Source: Diphasiastrum complanatum (taxonomy: Eukaryota; Streptophyta; Lycopodiopsida; Lycopodiales; Lycopodiaceae). Taken from it: a DNA stretch of 64,000 bases. The first letter of the stretch is position 1. Every line of letters begins with the position of its first letter. The stretch lies in NCBI GenBank assembly GCA_029204225.1, contig CM055097.1, positions 38,493,106 to 38,557,105 on the forward strand, in the 5' to 3' direction. Of this stretch, positions 37,102-48,291 are shown in pieces. Position numbers and translations under genes: made by a program. The notes under the pieces are model-generated. The model saw only the letters and a program-made list of their open reading frames with translations. It searched no databases and was not told the DNA's origin.

Positions 37102-37294
37102 TGTCATGTGCCAACCTTAGCATTAAAACATCTAATCCATTCATGAACATCAAATTACAATGAAAATACAAGGAATCAAGAAAATAAGCCAAAAATCAAG
37201 AAACTAGCCAAAGATAGCAAAACTTCACCAAAATAGGCAAAGTAAGGTTCCATTATTTACGATTGGAGATCATTCAAAGGATAGGGGCCTGATT
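37102..37294 (-). repeat. 3' half of a split B LTR in copia C
   Basis: Matches the 3' part of the B LTR. The outer edge TGTCATGTGCC is preceded by GTTGA (37097-37101), the inverse of TCAAC found beside the other half. Ends inside GGCCTGATT, where the inversion joins. Confidence 0.85.
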
Positions 37295-39321
37295 GGTTCA
37301 ATTTGATGACACTGGTGTAAATTCACATGTCAAGCTTGGAGCCAATTCTTCTTACGATATGAAATGTAGAGGTACAGTGAAAGTACATTTACCGTCAGAG
37401 ATTATAGGAGAAATTAAGAATGTTCTCTATGTTCCAGGCTTAAAGAAGAATTTACTTTCAGTTTCTGCTATAGCTAAACAAAATATGAAAGTTGAGTTTG
37501 ACAATCAGAAGTGTCTCATCAAAGACAAAAACAAAGTTTACAAAGTTGTGGTCAAAGGACTTTTGGAAGGTCGACTTTACAAACTTGATGCGACTACATC
37601 TGATCATCAAGTTTGTGCAGCTTCTGATAGTATGAAGAGCATGATATGGCATGAAAGGTTTGGACATCTGAACTATAAAAGCTTACAGGTTCTAAAAGAC
37701 AATAATATGGTAACAGGATTACCTAATATTGTATCTTCAGGAAAAATTTGTGAAGGATGTGTTATGGGCAAGCATCATCGTATGCAATTTCCTAAGGATG
37801 GAGCATATAGAGCCAAGGAGATCTTGGAGCTTGTTTATATAGACTTATGTGGTCCCATGCAGATTGAGTCTATAGGGGGAGCATCCTACTTCATGGTATT
37901 TGTGGATGATTTTTCTAGGAAGTTATGGATATACTTGCTTAAGTGAAAGAGTCAAGCTTTTAAGTTCTGTACTCAGTTCAAATCACTTGTTGAGAAGCAG
38001 ACATGAAAGCAAATCAAGATTCTATGTTCAGATAAGAGAGGTGAGTTCATATTTACAGAGTTCCAGGAATTCTGCAAAGAACATGGAATCAAGAGACAAT
38101 TTGCTTCGACTGATACACCATAGCATAATGGAGTAGCTGAGAGAAAGAACAGGTCTATTGTGGAGAGTGCTCGAAGCATGCTACGAGGTAAGAACCTCAA
38201 GAATCATTTGTGGGGCCTCACAGGTATAAAACCTAAAGTGGATCATCTACGAGTTTTTGGTTGTATAGCATATGCACATATTCCTAAAGATAATCGTCAA
38301 AAACTTGATTCAAAGGCAATCAAGTGTTTATTCCTTGGTTATGATGAGGAAGAGAAGACATATCGCCTTTATAATCTTACTAGTAAGAAGGTGATTGTGA
38401 GCAAGGATGTTGTGTTCGAAGAAAGTGAGTCTTTTACTCTAGAAGATCATGAGAAAGATGTATTTTCTCCTTCATAGATGATGTTCAGGAAGATACAGAT
38501 CCGTGTGATACAACTTCTACACAAATTCAATCAAGGGTAAGTACACAAGTGGATCTTGGTAAACGGGAGGAAAGTTCAAGAGTATCTGATACATATTCTC
38601 CTTCTACGTCACATACAAAGAAGTTACCAAGATGGTATTGTGAGACTATACAGGATGGTCAAATTTTGGATGAAGGAGAATCAAGTCAACAAGGAGCTAA
38701 GAGATTGACACAATCAAGTGGACACTATCATGAACATGGTGAAGAAACGCATTATGCATTTATAGCTTCAGTGCTGGATTCTGAGGATCCTTTATTTTAT
38801 GAAGATGCTGCAAAGGAACAAGTTTGGAAGACTGCTATGGATGAGGAGTACAGTTCTATTATGAAAAACAATACATGGGATCTTGTTGAACTTCCAGCAG
38901 GTAAGAAACTAATTGGTTGCAAGTGGATTTATAGAACCAAGTTTAAGTCTGATGGTTCTATAGATAAGTATAAAGCCAAATTAGTAGCCAAAGGATATGC
39001 TCAGAGGGAAGGAATTGACTATGAAGATACTTCCGCACCTGTTGCTAAAATGAATATTTTGAGGAGTGTTTCAGCGATTGCATCTCATTTTGGATGGGAT
39101 ATTCAGCAAATGGATGTCAAGAGTGCTTTCTTGAACAGTTACGTTGAAGAGGAGATTTATCTGGAGCAACCTCAGGGTTATGAGGTTAAAGGCAAAGAGC
39201 ACTTGGTTTGCAAGTTAAAGAAAGCATTATATGGGTTGAAACAAGCGCCTAGAGCATGGTATACACGTATCAACAATTATTTTTTGAAGTAGAATTTTCA
39301 TAGAAGCATGTCAGAGTCAAC
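37295..39321 (+). pseudogene. Copia C protease end, integrase and RT N-half (inverted)
   Basis: Plus-strand pol on an otherwise minus-strand element: QFDDTGVNSHV, VLYVPGLKKNLLSV, WHERFGHLNYKSL, DLCGPM, then a TGA near 37945 and an eroded integrase core (a stop at 38123 in TPxHNGVAERKN). Next come VDHLRVFGCIAYAHIPKD and FLGYDEEEKTYRL, a TAG near 38477, then RT KLIGCKWIYRTKFKSDG, QMDVKSAFLN and LKQAPRAWYTRINNYFLK, a stop, and NFHRSMSES. The matching continuation STLYIM is at 37096 on the minus strand. Confidence 0.93.
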
Positions 39322-39691
39322 AATCCTGTGTTGCATGTAATTAGTCCATGAACTTACTAATGAATTGTCAAATATGGCCATGGAGCTAAAGTAGACTAGA
39401 ATTAGTCATTAGGACAATTAATAAAGTGGCTCGAACAACCTCGCTATATTTGTGAATAGCGGACTTGTAATAATGTTTGTAAGGCCCAAATTAACCAGAT
39501 AAGGTCCCAAACTTATAGTAGAAGCACAAATGACCACTATAAATAGCTGAGGCGTGCTAAATTTGGAGGCTATTGTTCATTTTGTAATTTTGAGTTTTAA
39601 GAGATCTTGAAGCTTCTCTTTGAAAGCTTTCTTGATGGAGAAAGTGGTTCATGTGCCTAAAATCACATGAGAGCTATGATCAGGCTCTAGA
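39322..39691 (+). repeat. 5' half of a split B LTR in copia C
   Basis: Matches the first 370 bp of the B LTR (from CCTGTGTTGCATG to GCTCTAGA). Preceded by TCAAC (39317-39321). Together with 37102-37294 it makes one LTR, cut at CTAGA/ATCAGG and in opposite orientation. Confidence 0.88.
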
Positions 39692-40624
39692 TCACGATGT
39701 GGTGTCATATGTTGCGTTGCTCCAGAATCAATATACCAATAGTCTTGTGAGTTTTTTTATGTTGAAGCTGAGAATAACTCATAGCATTCCACAGCTTCAC
39801 TTGTGCCTTCATCTTCAATGAAGTTGTCTGACTACTTCTTGTCCTGGATAGCCTTCTTCTGCACTCAAATGCAAAATGACCATATTTACCACAAAAGTTA
39901 CAATTACCATTTCTCTTTGGATTGGATTTGGAACTGTCTCCTTTTTCTGTATTGTCCTTGCCTTCCTGCTTCTAATCCTTTTTGTCTCCTTTCCTCTTGC
40001 CCTTCTTACCTTGATTCTTGGAAAAGAATCCCAGTTCCTTGAAGTCTTCCCTAGACATCAAGTTTTGTCTTCGTAATTCCTCTTGAAGTAGCAAATCATT
40101 GAGCTCGTCAAATGTCGACGATCTCTCCCTCAAATTTAGTGTCATTACAAAGTTCTGATATTGTAATGGTAAGCTATTCAAAACAATTTGTACTAGAATA
40201 TTATCAAGTACAATTTTTCCTATAGAAGACAACTGATCTCTTAGATCCTTCACCCTGGTAATAAAATCCGTAATGGATTCCTTCTAATTCCATTTTCAAG
40301 GTATGAAGCTTATTGTTCAAGAACAACGCTCGAGACTTACTTACTGTTTCATATGTGTTCTTAAGGATATCCCATGCATCCTGCCCAACTGCATTTCTAA
40401 TAAGAGGAATAACCTTATCCTTCATGGATAAGTTGATGATATGATGAGCAAGTTGCACTCGCTTCTTGATCATTGAGACCGTGAACCATCACCTCTTGTC
40501 CCATGACAATTTCCCAATAATCTTTGTCCTAAAGTATATTCTGAAGTTTGAACTTCCACAAGCTGTAGTTAGATCCATCTAACTTGCTTGATTCTGGAAG
40601 AACATATTCATTCAGACTCCCCAT
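39692..40624 (-). pseudogene. Copia C gag and protease N-terminus
   Basis: The start ATG is at 40624 (MGSLNEYVLPESSKLDGS, then YSLWKFKLQNI). Gag follows with stops and a frame break near 40290, then LVQIVLNSLPLQYQNFV and FDELNDLLLQEELRRQN. A degraded zinc-knuckle region (about 39900) precedes WYIDSGATQHMTPH (protease DSG, about 39720). It breaks at TCGTGA, the inversion junction. Several stops make it inactive. Confidence 0.88.
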
Positions 40625-40679
40625 CTTTGTCGTACAAAAAGGCTTTTTACTAAGAATATACTTGCATGCAACAATATCT

Positions 40680-41350
40680 TCCTCATATAATACTTGTCCA
40701 ATTGTTGTCTTCCCTGGATATCACCTGTCTAGATATTGCATGCAACAATTTTTGAGATAGATAATACTTGTCCAAATCTTGTCTATCTGGTTTCTGCTTG
40801 TCCCATATATTGCCTTCCTCAGTTTTGCATGCATGCAGAAATCTGATCACTGCCTGTCCGGATACCACCTTCCCTAGTTGTTGCCGCCCTCAGGAAAAAC
40901 TTGTTCTGGACACTGTTTCCTCAGGTACTGTCTGTCCAGATATTACCTACTCAGGTACTGCCTTCCCCAGCTACTGCCGCCCTCAAGAACACATGTCCTG
41001 ATCGTTGTTGTCTCAGGTACTGCCTGTCTGGTTGTTGTTGCCTCAGGTATTGCCTGTCTGGTTGTGGCTACCACCTTCAGATGAACCTACACCACATAAA
41101 ACCTGCACAAAAAAATACATGTTTTGTTGTCCTGGATGTTGCCTCCCTCAGATCTGCCTGTCTGATACTACTGTCTGTCCAGAAACTACCTGCGCCAGAT
41201 GTGACCTCCACCAGAAAAACATGCACAAGATGGTGCCTCCACCAGATGCAACTTTCACCAAATAGCACCTCCACTAGATGCAATCTCCACCAGTAAAACC
41301 TGCAGCGCTGATCTTCTCCTTCCTTCTGTAGATCCCGATCTTAACGAGAT
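40680..41350 (-). repeat. Copia C leader with short degenerate repeats
   Basis: Between the primer site and gag. On the plus strand a motif close to CTCAGGTACTGYCTGTC recurs at about 40920, 40951, 41011, 41041 and (weaker) 41152, and a CACCAGATG-type motif recurs at 41196-41290. No long ORF on the sense strand. Both kinds may be simple-sequence growth or protein/RNA-binding sites in the leader. Confidence 0.55.
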
Positions 41351-41363
41351 GGCTCTGATACCA

Positions 41364-41765
41364 TGTTAGAATTGAAGAGATTCTCTAATCGGAGTATACT
41401 AATCTTATTAGTACTCACACAAATCATCAACCACGAGCTGAAGAAGAAGAGAGACTGCAATAAGCTATGCTTCATAAGCTGGAAATTGCGATAACAATGG
41501 AGGTGGGCGCCCACCTACTCTTATAGAGACTGCCCACAATGAAAAGCAAAAGCTATCCCTCTACAATAGCAATTGAAATGCTAATCATGAAGTCTTAACA
41601 ATAGAAATCTATGCTAACTTGGTTAAAATAGATTTCTATACTATTCTAGCAAAATAGGTACTAACTTAGGTATCTATACTAAAAATAGATAGTATCTATA
41701 CTAAAAATAAAAATAGGCCTTCTAGCATGCAAGTTGACCTCTACAATTAACCATTAATTCTAATA
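41364..41765 (-). repeat. 5' LTR of copia C
   Basis: 402 bp, adjacent to the primer site at 41351-41363. Its outer end (CTAATA at 41761-41765) has lost the CA expected on this strand; the GTTTG duplication follows. Confidence 0.93.
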
Positions 41766-41770
41766 GTTTG

Positions 41771-43140
41771 CCTCATATTCCAAGTTTTTATAGGACAACA
41801 AAGCATGGAGTCAACGTTGTCAGGAGGACAACACAGCTCTTCTAGGAGAAGATTTACATGGATTGTTGACTGGCTGTCTATTGGACCTCTTTGATGGTTG
41901 TAGAATTGTTGGAGCTGGACCACTGTCTATAGACACTGACAAATCTGAACAAATCACTGCCTATTGTACTTGATTGCCAACGTGTCTGTAGATTGTTGTC
42001 GAAAGACAAAGTTGTTGCCTACAGATCGCTCTGGTTTACTGGCTGTTGATTGCTAAGATAATAGTTCAGATCGTTGGAACAAGGACAAATTTGATTTGTG
42101 AAAGACAACAAGTTAGGTTATTGAAAAGGATCGCTACAGAAGAAACTGTTGCAAAATAATTCCCTACTGGAAATCAAAAATTGTTTGTTGAATTAAAATC
42201 GGGACAAACTATGTTCTATTACAGATCGCTATGGCAGACCATTGTATCGAGGTATACTTGTTGCATGTCGCTACAGAATCTACGTGAGATAGATTGTTTT
42301 AGAAGTGGATCATTGCAAGTTATTCACCAAATCTGCAAGGCAGAATTGATCGCTTGTTAGTGTTGTGCTAGATCGCTGAAAATCAAGGAGATAGATTTGC
42401 AAGAGAACATTGAGAGATCATTGAAGCTACATGCAAGTTGGTTCATGCAATTGCAAGACAAAGTGGAAGGGTCAGCTCATAGAAAAAGGAAAACTACATG
42501 AAACAAGAAGACTATGAGGGAGATGGTAGGGGAAGACAATCAACGATCATGGTATTGTTGAAGCTGTCCAACAAGCATACTGAAGGAAGGTCAATTTCAG
42601 AAGTTCTATGATTGGACAAGTTTTTGTCGAGGTTGGAATCAACAAAGGTGCAAACTCTTAAGAGGGAGTTGCATGAGAAGTATGCACGATGAGTCTATAT
42701 AGGTAATCGATACTTAAGAGGATATTTCATTGATTCACGGTTTCTTATCATGGTGACAAATGATAAGTTCGTTGTTAGAAGTGACAGGTGTGACAAGCTG
42801 GGGAGTAGTTCAAGCTAAGTCCATCAAGTCCAACACAGGTCAAGTTTGTTTTGATTTGAATAGGAGCCAAGTTTTAAGTACTTAATAGATTAATCAAATA
42901 GGAGTTACTAGTAATGGCATTTCCTAAGTTGCACTGGAACGTCGTTCCAAACCCCCACGTTCCGACGTTCTGCAACTCTGGAACGTTGTGTAAATAAAAA
43001 CTGTAATTTTTATTTTCACAAAATTCACCTATCAGAATTTCTTCCAATACAAACCTGCACATCTTTTTCATCGTCTAGAAGGTTTTACAGACAATATGAA
43101 GTTCAATTATCTTGAACATCACATATAAACTACGGTGCAA
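41771..43140 (+). other. Leader or interior of element G, right part
   Basis: Continues G beyond copia C. It is rich in GATCGCT and TTGTTG words and has no ORF of note. Near 42938-42985 a GGAACG/CGTTCC cluster forms short inverted repeats. Where G ends is not visible. Confidence 0.4.
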
Positions 43141-44439
43141 TCTTATGAGAGGATTTGAATGGCAAGCTTCTGCAACCTACGAACATTAAACTTCACCCAC
43201 CATGAGACATGTTGTAACCCTAGGACAATGGCTTGTGTCGCATCCCAAAATGTACATGATAGCACGACAATCTCAAATCTTCTCAACTTCAACTCTCATT
43301 GCAACACCAATTGTGTCCAATGGTCTGAAACAATCACTTTCCTTTAACTTTTGTGCGCTTTCAATATTAAGTACAAATTCCCTAGTATTACTTGCACAAT
43401 GTGCTTTGGCCACACTTCTTCTATGGCATCCTTGTTGTGTTGAACCAACTACTTGCTAATCACCACTAAGCCTACTTGAGAGGTGTCGATCGCTCTCTAA
43501 AACATCGTGCCCATGCATTGTTCTCTGCTTGAAAACTAGCTCTCTCATCCTCAACCGCTCCACACTAGGCCTTTCCCACTTTTTTTGAACCCATTTTAGG
43601 AACGACTCTCATCAATGATCATCTCCATCCATGCAAGGGTCTTAGCACATTATGATGATGTGTCTCCCAAAGGTTGAATGTGTGAAGATGCTTATTCACT
43701 AAAAAAAATATGACCATATGTTGGAAACATACTATAACTTTGTGGGGGTTAGATGATTTGTGTATGCATGAGTAGGATCACAGTCATTGGCCCTTTGCTA
43801 TTCCTGTAACAAGGGCTACATTTATACATGATCTATAAATCAAAATAAGATCTAGAACTTTTTGTTTTCACACAAAACACAAGATAGGAGCTTTTTCCTT
43901 CCTTTTTTCAAAACTATGCAAAGCTAGGTAAATGCCTTGCTAAATGACACAATTATGGTTATCATATACTCTTTCACATAAGAAACACAAGGTATTTATA
44001 ATCCAACCATGACTATTGATTGCCCTCTTCCCCAAAAGAAAATCTAACATTCTAGTCTGTTCAGTGCCAGGCCCTCTTCTCCAAAAGCTCACAAGATCCT
44101 CTAATGTGATTACCCTTGTTTCTAGAAGCTCTCCAAAAAAAGACTCATGTGTCCCAGAAAGTGCTCTCGTGTCGAGCTACAAAAACATACACATAATAAC
44201 ACCAAATAATGGATCATTAGCAAACCACAACTTTTTTATACACACTAGAACATGACATGAACCTTCTTAATTACATAAGACTCTCTATTGCCTATGGGTC
44301 CAAATCATGGCCCATGGCAGGAATAATCACAAAAAACACACTGTTGTCTTAACCTACAACATAAATTTAACTTAAAAAACCTTCAATTTTAAAGTGCATC
44401 AGCCCAACCTATTCACCCACTTGAACTGGACCATCCTGT
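43141..44439. other. Intergenic, nothing recognised
   Basis: Two overlapping plus-strand frames at 43159-43459 match no family. No LTR edge seen. Confidence 0.35.
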
Positions 44440-44640
44440 ACCTGAAACATTCGGCAACGTATAAAATATGTACTGCCCTTTATTAGAGCTTTAATCTGAT
44501 ACCCACCCATATTGCCCATAGAAAAACCAAAATTAAAAAATTAAAAAATGTTTCTTAGAAATGCTCCTAAAATTGCGGTCTAGAAACACATTTCTGAACA
44601 CGTTTCTAGAAACGCAATGCATCTATGATTAAAACCAAGG
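44440..44640. repeat. Partial copy of the foldback element
   Basis: Resembles the right part of 45601-46425: GAGCTTTAATCTGATACCCA against GAGCTTTCATCTGATACCCA, then ACACGTTTCT and a diverged terminal GCATCTATGATTAAAACC. Left end not found. Confidence 0.6.
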
Positions 44641-45600
44641 CTATTTATGAGGTAAGTACTAACAAGATCATAAGCACTTCCCAAATTTGCCTTTAAATAC
44701 CAAGGTACATAGAATTTATTGAAACTAGATACCTAACAATGAGTTATGCAGAAAACCCAGACATCAAATATTTACATATTTTAGGTATATTTATTACCCA
44801 ACATTCAAGTATGTAAGAAATATGGCAATGAAGATTGTATAAAAAATAGTCAGCAAAAGCAAAACCTCTCAATCAGGCCTTGAGCAATGTGAATTCAAAT
44901 CCAATCTAGCTCAATTTATGAATCTGGAGGAATAAAAATGGAAATAAATAGCAAAAGCTATACAATGCAAACATTCAAGGCAAAAATACTTGAATTGAAC
45001 CATTGCATAACAATGTGCACCTACTCTCCTTGATATATTTAGTGTCTTCTCATTCATGCCAACATGCAAGGAGAAGTGATGGGAATGGAAGAAAAACTAG
45101 AAACATATGGACTAGAGACAAATAGATAGACTATGATAAAGATGATGCCCTTTGTTGCTTTTAGCAATCAACCATCACATGCAAATTACAGAAGCACAGT
45201 TTTAGGTGTTTTTTTAGGGTTTTAGTGAATTCTCTTACTTTTTTATACATGTTCTGCCCCAGTACATTCCGATCCATTTTGCTTGAAACAGGTTTATGAG
45301 ATTATATGATACAGTGATGACATATGGTGTTCTCCCCTTCTCTCCCATTTTCTTGGGGAGACATCCCTTCTTGTTCTCGTCCTTGTTCTTGTTCTCATTC
45401 CTTGGTCACAGTGGTGGAGCTGGAGGTGTTCTGGAGTCTGAATTGGGCTTAGGAGCTTATCATGCAAAGCTTGCCATTTTGGGATGCTCAGGGCAAGGAT
45501 GAGCTACTTATGTATGAAAGACTTATAAGAGTTCCCCTTGATCAATAGAAAAAAAGCTTTATTTCAAACCCATATTCCCTTTTCAAAAATTCAAATTTTC
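44641..45600. other. Intergenic, nothing recognised
   Basis: AT-rich; short plus-strand frame at 45296-45502 with no recognisable domain. Confidence 0.35.
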
Positions 45601-46425
45601 AAACCATAGATGCACCGAATCGCGATTCGTTGGGTCTGCGATTCGTGAATCGCAGTTTGCGGCCCATAATCGCAAAAAAAAAAAAAAAAAATTGGAAAAA
45701 TAGCTTATGGCTGAAATTTTTTTAGGGGATCAATGGTCATACCAACGTTCTACCTCTCAGAAGTGCAGTAGATGAGGCACAAACAGATCTTATTTTCAGT
45801 AGCTATCCGGTTGTCATTTGCTCTGGCTTTCAGTAAATGTTAATGCTACAATTTGGACTATCAACTGTATGGATGATGATCACTTTTGCAATCGTTTCAC
45901 TAGAGATGTGAGTGCAATGTACATACAGTTGGGGGCATAAACATTGGGCCCTTCTCGGCGTGCATTTGGACCCCATTTTTATCTACAGGGGGGCGGTAGC
46001 ATTTTTATCTACAATGTCTATATAGCAGGAAGCTCTAGGGGTTTCGGGGGGCGGTAGCCCCCCGAGAAACAGGGGGTCCGAGGGGCGGTAGCCCCCGGTG
46101 GGGGGTTGGGGGGCTCCCGAGAAACAGGGGGTCCGGAGCGCTGTAGCCCCCACTGGGGGGTTTGGGGGGGCAACGCCCCCTAACAGCATGATTTGGCCTT
46201 CCAACTCCCTGAGTGAAAACACACTTTTTGGTGTTTCGCACCCGAAACAGTCAGCAAACTACACAGTCATAATGCTCTCAATCAGAGCTTTCATCTGATA
46301 CCCATATTGGCTAAAAAAAATTCAAAAAAAAAAAAAAACGATTCTGCGCGATTCTGGGAAAATCCCGAAACACGTTTCTGAATCGCGATTGATCGCGATT
46401 CAGAATCGCAGTGCATCTATGGTTT
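45601..46425. mobile_element. Foldback-type element with GC-rich core, 825 bp
   Basis: Terminal inverted repeats: AAACCATAGATGCAC at 45601-45615 and its exact complement at 46411-46425. Subterminal GAATCGCGATTC palindromes lie inside both ends, then poly-A tracts. The core at 46036-46190 is strongly GC-rich. No ORF for a transposase, so non-autonomous if mobile. A clear target duplication was not found. A partial relative is at 44440-44640. Confidence 0.7.
46036..46190. repeat. GC-rich repeats in the foldback core
   Basis: A unit GGGGCGGTAGCCCCC followed by CGAGAAACAGGGGGTCCG occurs twice in full and once in part. Each unit can form a hairpin (GGGGGC/GCCCCC), and two G-runs (GGTGGGGGGTTGGGGGG near 46098 and its variant near 46154) could form quadruplexes. 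Confidence 0.75.
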
Positions 46426-46990
46426 TAACCTAAAAATATCAGGATTCAGTACGTACAACAGTACATACAAATTTTTTTTTAGTGGCTCATTTTGAAATGG
46501 GCAACTATGCATATTATTATAATAAAGCACTATGAATAACTTCAAATTTAGAGAAATTTACATTTTGAACTTTCAGATTATATAAAAAAATTAGAGGATG
46601 AGTACTGTATTTATGGAAGGGCACTGCTGTGTAACCAAAATATATGTGAAGTTTCTGTGCATTTTTTTTGTTTCCTCCCTTGTTTTTTTGGTTCTCAAGT
46701 CTACGCAGACCTGTGACCCCGAGTTCCCTAATCACATTCCCAAACAAGACCAAATTTGGAACTCGTGGAACATCCAAGAAGCCACGTTCCATTCCTTGAT
46801 CAATTTGTCAAAACGTTGGCACTCTCTTCAACCCATGAAGTTCTCTTTATGATTTCATCATAAGGTATTAACGGTTTCACAGGAAAAAAACTCAAAAAAT
46901 TGAGCTCCAAAATTCTGATGACTAAACCAGTATTACATCTATTTATTTCAAATCAAATAGCAACAGTTTGAGTCACATCCACTTACATAC

Positions 46991-48112
46991 CTGTCCACCA
47001 CGATTGATTCATTGTGCATTTGGAAACACTATCTTCAATTCCTGTCAGACAGATTTGATATTCATGAGAAACAGATTCATTGCACAATGTGCCCTGATTT
47101 TCCTTATTTCCTTCAGAAGCTAAGTGAAGTTTGAATTTTTTTCCATAGAACTAGACGTAGTTCTAGCCTTTAGACGTGAATTCATATGCTTGATACCATT
47201 ATAAATAGTAGGGGCCAGTGTGAAAACATCGGGGATCTTAAACGTCACCTTCACAACTGCGTCAGTCTGCTACTTGGATCTCGAGATGTGGTAAGCAGAA
47301 TCTTAGGATTTTTTTCCGATGCATTCGAATATCGTCATCAATGTGGATGCGCAGTTCTGAAACAGCACAAACAACAAAAATTTGAAGGTCTACTCATCAT
47401 TGGCGACAGATAGAAACCGAAGCGAAACAAACGCAAAGCATTGGTCTAATCGTTGGAGGCAGATAGAAACGGAAGCACAACAATGCCAAGCAGTGGTCTA
47501 AGTATTGGGGGCAGATAGAAACGTCAGTGAAACATGCCAAGCAATGGTCTACTCCTGTAAAACAGAACCCTAACACTACCTGCTCGACATTGAGGAAGGG
47601 TTTAGGATGATAACACATTTTATTTGCTGTGTAAGTACTTAAACACAGAAAAGTTGAACTCTCATATTTCCATCAGCTGAAGTATGTAAGGAGAAGCCGT
47701 ACAATCATGTGGCAGAAAATAACCTGCGGTTTTGTCATCTCCAGATCAATTTCAGCCCGTACAGCTGCCTCCTCGTTTCTGAGCTCAGTGGGAATAGGCT
47801 TCCCTTCTGGATTACAGAACACACACAGCACACACATGATGTTTTACATTCGCATTCAATACAGCACGTTGCATTCAATGCGCACACCCGAAGACAATCT
47901 CATGCCCCGTAGAAAAGCAGCAGAATAATACAGGACAACTCTAGCGATGGAGAAAGTAAAGCAATACAAAGACAAATGAACCTTCTAGAAATGCTTGCTT
48001 GATCTTGCGCTTCTTCTCATATAAAGCACGTTCTTTGCCTTCCAGGCTCTTTCTATTCCAGGCTCTTTCTATACAGATACTCCCGCCTGAGGCGAGTATT
48101 CCGTCTGATCGT
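46991..48112 (-). pseudogene. IMP4: IMP4 pseudogene, exons 1-4 with introns
   Basis: IMP4 is a Brix-domain protein of the U3 snoRNP needed for 18S rRNA maturation. Four pieces on the minus strand: exon 1 48112-47982 (RRNTRLRREYLYRKSLE, then YEKKRKIKQAFLE), exon 2 47806-47724 (EGKPIPTELRNEEAA and EIDLE), exon 3 47356-47249 (HIDDD, KILLTTSRDPSSRLTQ), exon 4 47041-46991 (ELKIVFPNAQ, stop, INRGGQ). Splice sites GT-AG are kept, so it arose by DNA duplication, not retroposition. Lesions: ATG to ACG at the start, a 16-bp tandem duplication at 48042-48073 giving a stop, one-base losses in exon 2 and late exon 3, a frame slip in exon 3, and Arg to TGA in exon 4. Downstream exons were not found. Confidence 0.9.
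47402..47556 (+). repeat. Three tandem copies of a 53-bp unit in IMP4 intron 2
   Basis: CAGATAGAAAC begins units at 47407, 47460 and 47512; each unit ends in a GGTCTAA/ACT segment. It lies between pseudoexons 3 and 2, so it expanded in the intron. Confidence 0.85.

Positions 48113-48113
<1 letters not shown>

Positions 48114-48141
<28 letters not shown>
48114..48141 (+). repeat. (CT)n microsatellite at the IMP4 5' end
   Basis: About 14 CT units next to the lost IMP4 start codon, in the position of its 5' untranslated region. Confidence 0.93.
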
Positions 48142-48145
<4 letters not shown>

Positions 48146-48291
48146 GCTAGGAATCAATGAAATTGTAATGCAAGGAGACAAGAAGTAGATTTAGGTTTGG
48201 GGTTTTAGAAACTTTATTTGATCTATTTGAGGATAGAATGCAAAGAAGAGTTAATCCAGTTGCACCCACGACTTGCAATTAAGATGTGAGA

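Larger units (their letters stand above)
35682..41765 (-). mobile_element. Copia C, complete-length nested retrotransposon (6,084 bp)
   Basis: Both LTRs are 402 bp (35682-36083 and 41364-41765) and flanked by GTTTG (35677-35681 and 41766-41770), a 5-bp target duplication. Termini are TGTTAGAAT inverted to ATTCTAACA, with one end mutated. The primer site TGGTATCAGAGCC lies at 41351-41363 on the minus strand and the polypurine tract AAGAGGGAGTCC at 36081-36092. Coding order on the minus strand is gag and protease (40624-39692), an inverted block (37295-39690), then RT end and RNase H (37096-36120). It inserted in the leader of G. Confidence 0.95.
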
